Positions 1 to 4,441 of a stretch of 8,413 nt of DNA are shown in pieces. This stretch comes from an uncultured Muribaculaceae bacterium (GTDB taxonomy: Bacteria > Bacteroidota > Bacteroidia > Bacteroidales > Muribaculaceae): contig CAMWGM010000051.1 of the NCBI GenBank assembly GCA_947173755.1, positions 1 through 8,413 on the forward strand, given 5' to 3'. The notes under the pieces were generated by a model. That model had not been told where the DNA came from, searched no databases, and worked only from the letters and a program-made list of their open reading frames with translations. A program made the position numbers and the translations under genes. Numbering within the stretch: position 1 is the stretch's first letter; every line of letters begins with the position of its first letter.

Positions 1-452
1 ATCACATGCTTACCATCGAGCGGAGTCGAAAGCAACCGGCGCATCATCAGTGTAGTCGTAGCATGATGACCTGTGCCGAATGCCATTTTCGGATCAATCA
101 CGATGTCATAGCGTGCCTCGGGAACATCGGTATGAAACGTCGAATGGATCACGACCTGATTGTCTATCACTATGGGCTTGAAATAATTCTTCTCCCATTC
201 GGCATTCCAGTCGCGCCCCTCCACAAGTTTGTGATCGGCCTCAACCGTCGCCTCGAAAAGCGGCAGTATCGGAGCATAGGCCCCCTCAACAGTCACGGGG
301 TCAAATTCTTCGGATCTGATATAAGCGGTGAGGCCCTCTTCGTCAGGCACAAAACTCTCATAGCCGACCTCGGCAAGTTGATTGGCCAGAAGATCGGTCA
401 GAGTCTCCGTGCAGGGGGTTACGTTGAGACGGGTTTCTATGTAGTCGTTCAC
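1..452 (-). CDS. prmA: Ribosomal protein L11 methyltransferase, N-terminal 150 residues (cut by window edge)
   Basis: PrmA is a cytoplasmic SAM-dependent enzyme that methylates ribosomal protein L11. The visible part holds the N-terminal substrate-recognition domain (about 1-75), the family signature WNAEWEKNYF at 82-91, and the SAM-loop signature MAFGTGHH at 123-130 with the following TTT. The gene runs off the left edge before the glycine-rich SAM motif I and the catalytic NPPY-type region. No ATG is available: an in-frame TAA lies at 489-491 and the first internal Met is already in MAFGTGHH. GTG at 450-452 gives VNDYIETRLNVTPC, which lines up with the usual start of Bacteroidetes PrmA (M-x-Y-x-E-x-x...TPC). 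It follows the 112-residue gene by 62 bases on the same strand and may be the last gene of that unit. A weak -7-like TATCTTTA lies in the gap, so a separate promoter is possible. Identity is firm; the start is fairly firm. Confidence 0.93.
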   Translation of the reverse strand, partial: MNDYIETRLNVTPCTETLTDLLANQLAEVGYESFVPDEEGLTAYIRSEEFDPVTVEGAYAPILPLFEATVEADHKLVEGRDWNAEWEKNYFKPIVIDNQVVIHSTFHTDVPEARYDIVIDPKMAFGTGHHATTTLMMRRLLSTPLDGKHV

Positions 453-514
453 GGATTGAGGGTGAGGAGCGGAGAAAACAGTTATAAGTTAAAGATATAA
501 TGCTCGGCCACGGA

Positions 515-853
515 TCAGCGTTTGAATATGCGCGATGTCTGCCATACTTTCGAGCCCACTTTCCAGGCAAGCAGGGCAAGATCCACATAACTGAATGCCG
601 AGAGAAGTTTACCCACGACATTGCGCGAATTGCGTGGTCCTCCGTCGACGAGATTGGTTGTTCGTTGCTTGAGCCGATGGTTGTTTATCTCGATACGCGC
701 GAGAGTGTAGGCACGTTGGTAACGCAGTTCGTCTATTGTATAACCGCCCCAGTTTTCCGTCTTATGGGGCGGCACGCGATGTGCGGGTGACACCGACGAA
801 GCCGATGTCTTCGGTTCCGGAGCGACTTTATTGATTGAAGTGGATTCTGTCAT
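515..853 (-). CDS. Small hypothetical protein with hydrophobic/basic C-terminus (YqjK-like position)
   Basis: I do not recognise a named family. The 112-residue product has a Pro/Ser/Thr-rich, probably disordered N-terminus (1-35), a likely helical charged stretch (about 38-68, DELRYQRAYTLARIEINNHR) and a C-terminal segment (about 79-112) mixing hydrophobic residues (LLSAFSYVDLALLAWKVG) with a basic end (RIFKR). This could be a membrane-associated amphipathic helix. The reading frame continues upstream to 1120, but that part overlaps the DUF1469 gene out of frame. ATG at 853 gives a natural start 41 bases after the DUF1469 stop. It sits third in a minus-strand row, YtxH, DUF1469, this gene. 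In Enterobacteria the YqjD-YqjE-YqjK cluster has the same order and YqjK has a similar layout (charged helix, then hydrophobic/Trp/basic tail). That resemblance is by eye and is inference. The gene is likely real; its function is unknown. Confidence 0.72.
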   Translation of the reverse strand: MTESTSINKVAPEPKTSASSVSPAHRVPPHKTENWGGYTIDELRYQRAYTLARIEINNHRLKQRTTNLVDGGPRNSRNVVGKLLSAFSYVDLALLAWKVGSKVWQTSRIFKR

Positions 854-879
854 AACTGTTTGGTGAGGGCGTTGATGGA

Positions 880-896
880 GACCGGCCTGACCGGTC
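880..896 (-). other. Hairpin covering the DUF1469 stop codon
   Basis: GACCGG (880-885) and CCGGTC (891-896) form a perfect 6-bp stem with a 5-base loop. The inner TGACCGGTCA (888-897) is itself a 10-bp palindrome. The structure overlaps the TGA of the upstream gene (895-897) and lies before the next start at 853. No U-run follows, so it is more likely an intercistronic RNA structure than a full terminator. Confidence 0.4.
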
Positions 897-1242
897 AGAA
901 GCCGTTGAAAAGAAGCCGGCTGACGGCGCGCGAGATAGGATTGATGATTAACTGCCGACGCATCAGTATCAGCACGACCATCAGCACCACATAGACTCCG
1001 GCCATGATGGCATACGCTCCGATGAAACCGACCTCCTCCGAGATAAGATTGACTATCATGAGCGAAAGGAAGAAGAGCATCAGACTCACAAGCACGAAGG
1101 CTATGAAGCCGAAGACACATGTCGAGAATAGAACGGTTAGTTTCTCAGCCGCCGTGAGCCGCGCATAGTCAACGTTAAGTTTAAACGTTTCCTTCGCCTC
1201 GGCAAACAGCGATTTCAGTTGGTCGGAAGTTTTATCTGGCAT
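895..1242 (-). CDS. Phage holin family / DUF1469 (YqjE-like) inner-membrane protein
   Basis: This 115-residue protein matches the DUF1469 layout (Pfam 'Putative Actinobacterial Holin-X, holin superfamily III'; E. coli YqjE type). An N-terminal amphipathic cytosolic helix (1-35, with KETFKLNVDYARLTAAEKLT) is followed by two transmembrane segments, about 36-68 (VLFSTCVFGFIAFVLVSLML onward) and about 72-93 (GFIGAYAIMAGVYVVLMVVL), then a basic cytosolic tail (MRRQLIINPISRAVSRLLF). The loop SEEVG between the helices is short. Despite the family name there is no endolysin, portal or other phage gene nearby. Family members often sit beside YtxH or DUF883 genes, as here: a YtxH gene ends 61 bases upstream. 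A role in envelope stress or membrane organisation is inference. The family call is firm; the function is not established. Confidence 0.85.
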   Translation of the reverse strand: MPDKTSDQLKSLFAEAKETFKLNVDYARLTAAEKLTVLFSTCVFGFIAFVLVSLMLFFLSLMIVNLISEEVGFIGAYAIMAGVYVVLMVVLILMRRQLIINPISRAVSRLLFNGF

Positions 1243-1272
1243 AACGGTTCACTTGTTGTTTAGACTGACAGA

Positions 1273-1293
1273 AGCCGACCCCTCGGGCCGGCT
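1273..1293 (-). other. Intercistronic hairpin between YtxH and DUF1469 genes
   Basis: Nine paired positions flank a 3-base loop: AGCCGGCCC, GAG, GGGTCGGCT when read on the minus strand. The only non-Watson-Crick pair is G-U on the minus-strand RNA but A-C on the plus strand, so the fold suits the leftward transcript. It starts 11 bases past the YtxH stop. The tail is only weakly U-rich (UUCUGU), so it may be a partial terminator or an RNA-stability element that lowers expression of the downstream genes. Confidence 0.5.
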
Positions 1294-1303
1294 TGACTCC
1301 TGA

Positions 1304-1504
1304 TCAGTCGTCGATCTGGGTGGTGAGTTGCTCTACAAGAGCGTCAATTTCGCTGTCGGAGCAGAGGATCCCTTTCTTACGGAGCATCTTGGCGATGCGG
1401 GTGCGGAGTTCCTCGCCTTTTTCGGGTGCGAAAAGAAGTGCTGCACCGGCGCCTGCGATCGCGCCGCCGATGAATGCATAGAGTATGGCTACGTTCGATG
1501 ACAT
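1304..1504 (-). CDS. YtxH domain-containing membrane protein (paralogue 1)
   Basis: This 66-residue protein has one Gly/Ala-rich transmembrane helix at about 5-25 (YAFIGGAIAGAGAALLFA), then the YtxH signature APEKGEELRTRI (26-37), a basic patch (KMLRKKG, 39-45) and a short acidic C-terminal helix (49-66). Family proteins are small, membrane-anchored with a cytosolic tail, and linked to general stress in Bacillus; the molecular role is unknown. It heads a minus-strand row with the DUF1469 gene. About a third of its residues match the second YtxH protein encoded at 1707-1904, so the two look like an old tandem duplication. The start is the only sensible ATG, and the upstream gap is AT-rich. No consensus promoter was found in 1505-1620. 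Confidence 0.88.
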   Translation of the reverse strand: MSSNVAILYAFIGGAIAGAGAALLFAPEKGEELRTRIAKMLRKKGILCSDSEIDALVEQLTTQIDD

Positions 1505-1587
1505 TTCTTTAATCTTTTTTTGTAATTAATCTACTCAAATGCACATTATCATAAACCCTCTATCGCCGCAACAATCCGAAGCAGTCA

Positions 1588-1616
1588 ATTATGATTTATG
1601 AATTACGCATTATGAA
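1588..1616. repeat. ATTATGA-type short intergenic repeat, left copy
   Basis: Near-tandem units ATTATG, ATTTATG, AATTACGC, ATTATG-AA lie in the 202-base gap between the two YtxH genes, just beyond the terminator hairpin. A related string in the same orientation is at 8308-8333, and both share TATGAATTAC. Short ATTATGAATT-like strings are, to my knowledge, common between genes in Bacteroidetes genomes. No coding function is seen. Confidence 0.5.
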
Positions 1617-1629
1617 CAGTCTGATACCC

Positions 1630-1665
1630 TGACGCGGGGGCACAGTTATTCCGTGCTCCCCGTCA
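1630..1665 (-). terminator. Hairpin terminator after the winged-helix/YtxH unit
   Basis: TGACG (1630-1634) pairs with CGTCA (1661-1665). After one bulged C the stem continues GGGGGCAC with GTGCTCCC, closing a loop of about 9 bases. It lies about 40 bases past the stop at 1707 of the leftward YtxH gene. Leftward, the stem is not followed by a clear U-run; rightward, TTATTTTCTGATTTTTC follows it. The location still makes it the most likely end of the 2165-1707 transcript. Confidence 0.6.
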
Positions 1666-1706
1666 TCGGGCTTATTTTCTGATTTTTCTTATGACTCAAA
1701 AACAGA

Positions 1707-1904
1707 TTACTTCGAGAGTTCCTCTGCGATTTCGTCAGCTAGTTCCTCCATTTTGCTCTTCTGGAGTTTCACGCCCTTGCTTTCGAGATATTTGATGATC
1801 TGTTTACGGGTGTCCTCACCTTTGGCGGGAGCCATGAGAAGACCTACGGTTGCACCTGCTACGGCACCACCGATAACTGCGAGTACGATGTTGAGAGCTT
1901 TCAT
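1707..1904 (-). CDS. YtxH domain-containing membrane protein (paralogue 2)
   Basis: This 65-residue protein has a Gly/Ala-rich transmembrane helix at 4-25 (LNIVLAVIGGAVAGATVGLL), the YtxH signature APAKGEDTRKQI (25-36), a Lys-rich middle (KYLESKGVKLQKSK) and a strongly acidic amphipathic helix at the end (MEELADEIAEELSK, 52-65). The last part could mediate coiled-coil contacts. It follows the winged-helix gene by 48 bases on the same strand and is probably cotranscribed with it; a hairpin lies about 40 bases downstream. The C-terminal acidic helix differs most from paralogue 1, which may mean a different partner. Family call firm; function unknown. Confidence 0.88.
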   Translation of the reverse strand: MKALNIVLAVIGGAVAGATVGLLMAPAKGEDTRKQIIKYLESKGVKLQKSKMEELADEIAEELSK

Positions 1905-1952
1905 TTTTTATAATTGAGATTTTAAGGTGTTAACAAAATTCTTGTCTGCGGT

Positions 1953-2165
1953 CTACTTGTCCTGTACCAGCGACACGATGAGACCTTCGGGAGTTTCTTC
2001 AAACTTAATCTTACCCTCTCTGGCCAGCCAGCCGAGAGCGGCATAAAGTTCGCGATCGTTTTTGAGTTTGGCATCCTTCTTGAGCTGCTTGGTGTCCATA
2101 GCGACGGCAGTGTCGAGCACCGTCCAGACTGCGCCTGCATTGAGGCCGATAATATCAGTGTTCAT
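1953..2165 (-). CDS. Winged helix-turn-helix protein, DUF2582 type
   Basis: The 70-residue product fits the small Bacteroidetes winged-helix family PF10771 (DUF2582). Residues 5-22 (IIGLNAGAVWTVLDTAVA) form helix 1. KQLKKDAKLKNDRELYAALGWLAREGKI (26-53) carries the helix-turn-helix with the family's conserved ALGWLAREGKI core. FEETPEGLIVSLV (55-67) is the beta wing. The fold is nucleic-acid-binding by family, but no target is established. It is followed by a YtxH gene in a likely two-gene unit driven by a promoter at 2246-2276, so it might act in the same envelope or stress response; that is inference. ATG at 2163-2165 is preferred over an overlapping out-of-frame reading (1922-2140), which has low-complexity Ser/Pro/Arg content and no family match. 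Confidence 0.87.
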   Translation of the reverse strand: MNTDIIGLNAGAVWTVLDTAVAMDTKQLKKDAKLKNDRELYAALGWLAREGKIKFEETPEGLIVSLVQDK

Positions 2166-2245
2166 AATCTTAAATGTTTATATAGTTCTACATTTACAAT
2201 GTTATTACAACAAAACTACCGCACTGCTCCGAGGGGTTGCCTCCG

Positions 2246-2276
2246 CAAATATACGGTTTTTTTTCTTATCATCTAA
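2246..2276 (-). promoter_or_regulatory. Bacteroidetes-type promoter for winged-helix/YtxH unit
   Basis: The minus strand carries TATATTTG (2253-2246), a full match to the -7 consensus TAnnTTTG. It is preceded at exactly 19 bases by TTAG (2276-2273), a 3-of-4 match to the -33 box TTTG. Transcription would begin near 2240, giving a leader of about 75 bases. The leader contains a small GAGG...CCTC stem near 2229-2243. Confidence 0.6.
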
Positions 2277-2362
2277 TAAATCAACAAATAAAAATCAAAA
2301 AAAGTTTATAAAACAGACACTTTTGCAAAATTTCTTTTTCCGAAATGACAAAATATGAATTA
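2254..2362. other. AT-rich intergenic spacer
   Basis: About 110 bases dominated by A and T runs separate the winged-helix promoter from the CoA-transferase terminator. The palindrome TTTTGCAAAA lies at 2321-2330. A rightward reading frame crossing the region is low-complexity and begins inside the winged-helix gene, so it is not called. Apart from the promoter elements I see no gene here. Confidence 0.5.
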
Positions 2363-2392
2363 GGCGCCCTCCCGAAGCATCGGGAGGGCGCC
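2363..2392 (-). terminator. Terminator of the CoA-transferase gene
   Basis: A perfect 13-bp stem (GGCGCCCTCCCGA with TCGGGAGGGCGCC) closes a 4-base loop, 30 bases after the stop codon at 2423. On the minus-strand transcript it is followed by an AU-rich stretch (TAATTCATATTTTG). It is the clearest terminator in the window. Confidence 0.88.
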
Positions 2393-2422
2393 TTCAGTTA
2401 CTGTCAGACTTGACGTCCGGGA

Positions 2423-3922
2423 TTATTTTCCGTAGTTTGACCAGTCGACGTTGCGCATGTCGCCCGACGAGAGGAACTCGGTGTGGAACGCCAGGGCAGC
2501 CTCGAGACTGTGGGGAGTCTGGCCACCGCGGGTGCTCAGTTTCAGGTAGTCGCGGAGCATCGGACGATAGATCGGATGAGCGCAGTTCTCGATGATGGCC
2601 TGTGCGCGTTCGACGGGGTCAAGACCTCTCAGGTCTGCGATACCCTGATCGGTGACGATCACGTCCACCGAATGCTCGGTGTGGTCAACGTGCGAAACCA
2701 TCGGCACGATATTCGAGATCTTTCCCTCCTTGGTGATCGACGGGCATGAGAAGATCGAGACGTAGGCGTTGCGTGTGAAGTCGCCCGAGCCGCCGATACC
2801 GTTCATCATGCGAGTGCCTGTGACGTGGGTCGAGTTGATGTTGCCGAAGATGTCAGCCTCGAGAGCGGTGTTCATGGCGATAACGCCCAGTCGGCGGATC
2901 ACCTCGGGATTGTTCGAGATCTCCGACGGACGGAGCACGAGATGTTCCTTGAAGAAATCGATGTTGGAGATCACATCTTCCTCCACCTCGTTGCTGACGG
3001 TCAGCGAGCAGGTCGAGCCGAATTTGCAGCGGCCGCTCTTCATGAGTTCGATCACGGCATCCTGGATCACCTCAGTATACATCTCGAACGGCGGGATCTC
3101 CTTGGCGTCAGCCAGGCCGTAGAGCACGGCGTTTGCCACGTTGCCCACCCCTGACTGGAGAGGGAGGAACGAACTGGGGATACGGCCGGCGCGGAGTTCG
3201 TTGATCAGGAAGCGGCAAACGTTTGCACCGATCTGCTTCGTGGTGTCGTCAAGCGGAGTGAAGGGCTTTACACCTTCATAATTGTCGCTCTTGACGATAC
3301 CTATGATCTTCGACGGGTCGATCTTAAGCACTGGCGAACCGATGCGGTCCGAAGGCTTGAAGATGGGAATTACGTCGCGGTGAGGGGGATCGAGCGGCAG
3401 ATAGATATCATGCAGGCCGTAGAGGGCGTGATGGAGTTTCTCATTGAGTTCGATGATGATCCGTTTCGCCATCTTGGCGATGGTGGGCACGTTGCCGACA
3501 CCCGTACCTACCACTGCGGTTCCGTCAGGTTTGATGTCTGACACTTCGATGATAGCGAGATCGAGGTCACCGAAGAATCCGTAGCGCAGTTTCTGAGCCG
3601 CTTCCGACAGATGGAGGTCGAAATAATGGGCATCGTGAGAATTGATGCGCTTGCGCAGGTCGGGATGGTTCTGATAAGGAGTACGCTTGCCGATGGCATT
3701 CGCACGGGCGAGCACTCCGTCACAGAGGTCACTGGTCGATGCACCCGTGATGATGTTGATCTTGAAAGGCTTGCCTTCCGCGTGCAACTGCTCTGCCTTC
3801 TTCGCTATGGCCTGAGTGACCACTTTCGGTGAACCGGGGGCTGTGAATCCGGAGAATCCGCAGTTGGCGCCGTCATAAAAAAGATCGGCAGCCTCTTCGG
3901 GAGTCATAATCGGGAAACTCAT
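2423..3922 (-). CDS. Acetyl-CoA hydrolase/transferase family protein (succinate:acetyl CoA-transferase type)
   Basis: This 499-residue enzyme belongs to the class I CoA-transferase family of AarC, Cat1 and ScpC, and is full length for it. Such enzymes move CoA between acyl-CoA and carboxylates (acetate, succinate, propionate) through a glutamyl-CoA intermediate in the cytoplasm. Visible motifs: GFSGFTAPGSPK near the N-terminus (22-33), EVSDIKPDG and GTGVGN (126-144), QSGVGNVANAV (256-266, CoA site), the catalytic Glu284 in MYTEVIQD, Asn351 in AMNTALE and GIGGSGDF (375-382) for the oxyanion/CoA pocket. All key residues are intact. In a gut Bacteroidales a role in succinate/propionate/acetate fermentation is likely, but the exact acyl pair cannot be read from sequence. 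The gene follows a 113-residue gene by 69 bases, and I found no consensus promoter in that gap, so cotranscription is possible. A strong terminator lies 30 bases downstream. Confidence 0.93.
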   Translation of the reverse strand: MSFPIMTPEEAADLFYDGANCGFSGFTAPGSPKVVTQAIAKKAEQLHAEGKPFKINIITGASTSDLCDGVLARANAIGKRTPYQNHPDLRKRINSHDAHYFDLHLSEAAQKLRYGFFGDLDLAIIEVSDIKPDGTAVVGTGVGNVPTIAKMAKRIIIELNEKLHHALYGLHDIYLPLDPPHRDVIPIFKPSDRIGSPVLKIDPSKIIGIVKSDNYEGVKPFTPLDDTTKQIGANVCRFLINELRAGRIPSSFLPLQSGVGNVANAVLYGLADAKEIPPFEMYTEVIQDAVIELMKSGRCKFGSTCSLTVSNEVEEDVISNIDFFKEHLVLRPSEISNNPEVIRRLGVIAMNTALEADIFGNINSTHVTGTRMMNGIGGSGDFTRNAYVSIFSCPSITKEGKISNIVPMVSHVDHTEHSVDVIVTDQGIADLRGLDPVERAQAIIENCAHPIYRPMLRDYLKLSTRGGQTPHSLEAALAFHTEFLSSGDMRNVDWSNYGK

Positions 3923-3991
3923 GGTGAGATAACTGGTTTTTCTATTGTTTCGTTTTATTATCTTTGTTGAGGGGAAATCCCTGGATGAAGT

Positions 3992-4333
3992 TTAAAAATC
4001 CTCGCGCCTGCCGATCACTTCGGCATCTATCACCGCCTGCCGCCAACGTGCGAAATGTGCGGCGAGTGCCTGCTGCTCCGCGGCTGCCTCAGCGTCTGCC
4101 TGCGTCGTCATATCAGAGGTTGCTTCGGCCGTGACACTGATGCCTTCCTCCGGTAGAGGCGGACAACGGAGTGAGTGATCGTCGGCATGAGGCAATGGCG
4201 ATCTGCGCTGCCTCGACGGCTTGCGGTGAGCCTCCTTCGGTGCCGACGCATCGATAAGCCCCGACAGGACATTGAAAAAAAGTCCCGGGACAGCCGCCAG
4301 ACACACAGGTAAGGAGTCAAATATTTCCACCAT
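3992..4333 (-). CDS. Hypothetical 113-residue protein upstream of the CoA-transferase
   Basis: I do not recognise this protein. Residues 1-28 hold a hydrophobic stretch (LPVCLAAVPGLFFNVLSGLI), perhaps a membrane or amphipathic helix. A basic, Pro-rich middle (APKEAHRKPSRQRRSPLP) follows, then an Ala/Glu-rich likely helix (MTTQADAEAAAEQQALAAHF) and a conserved-looking end (ARWRQAVIDAEVIGRREDF). The frame stays open up to 4387, but that ATG lies inside the -33 region of a strong promoter. ATG at 4331-4333 sits about 18 bases downstream of the predicted transcription start and is preferred. Competing frames on the same strand give Arg/Ser-rich, less protein-like sequence. It may be cotranscribed with the CoA-transferase gene 69 bases downstream. 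Evidence that it is coding rests on the promoter, the open frame and composition, so moderate only. Confidence 0.55.
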   Translation of the reverse strand: MVEIFDSLPVCLAAVPGLFFNVLSGLIDASAPKEAHRKPSRQRRSPLPHADDHSLRCPPLPEEGISVTAEATSDMTTQADAEAAAEQQALAAHFARWRQAVIDAEVIGRREDF

Positions 4334-4343
4334 TGCGCGAAAT

Positions 4344-4369
4344 TTTGTAATTTTGCGCAAAATTACAAA
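4344..4369. promoter_or_regulatory. Perfect 26-bp palindrome fusing two opposed -7 boxes
   Basis: The sequence is a perfect inverted repeat centred on GCGC (4355-4358), each arm reading TTTGTAATTTTGC. Because of the symmetry each strand carries TAATTTTG, a full -7 consensus: plus strand 4348-4355 (toward miaB) and minus strand 4365-4358 (toward the 113-residue gene). Only one polymerase could occupy it at a time, and a dimeric regulator could also bind it. The plus-strand box lacks a good -33 box at the usual distance. Confidence 0.65.
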
Positions 4370-4388
4370 TAATGTGCGACTTTTCAAA
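4358..4388 (-). promoter_or_regulatory. Consensus promoter for the 113-residue gene
   Basis: The minus strand carries TTTG (4388-4385), a 19-base spacer and TAATTTTG (4365-4358), an exact match to the Bacteroidetes sigma consensus TTTG-N19-TAnnTTTG. Transcription would start near 4351, about 18 bases before the ATG at 4333. It also decides the start codon, since the longer start at 4387 overlaps the -33 box. Confidence 0.78.
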
Positions 4389-4441
4389 GTCTATCCTCCC
4401 TAAATTGACTCTGACCTACTCAAAAGACGCACTCTATTAAG

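Noticed and set aside
6..500. Open frame of 164 codons on the plus strand
   Set aside because: It lies opposite prmA, whose minus-strand translation carries clear family motifs; the plus frame has no recognisable domain.
854..1120. Upstream extension of the 112-residue gene to an ATG at 1120
   Set aside because: It would overlap the DUF1469 gene in another frame with Arg/His/Ser-rich, non-protein-like sequence; ATG 853 sits just after that gene's stop.
895..1242. Prophage or phage-lysis cassette suggested by the 'holin' family name
   Set aside because: No endolysin, structural, integrase or attachment features nearby; DUF1469 is a common chromosomal envelope family.
2062..2358. 98-codon plus-strand frame over the AT-rich spacer
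   Set aside because: It begins antisense inside the winged-helix gene and ends in low-complexity Phe/Lys/Asn sequence; no start context or family match.
3959..3966. TATCTTTG on the plus strand as a rightward promoter
   Set aside because: No matching -33 box at about 19 bases, and no plus-strand gene until miaB almost 480 bases away.
4334..4387. Longer start for the 113-residue protein at 4387
   Set aside because: That ATG overlaps the -33 box of the matching promoter, and the predicted transcript starts near 4351, downstream of it.
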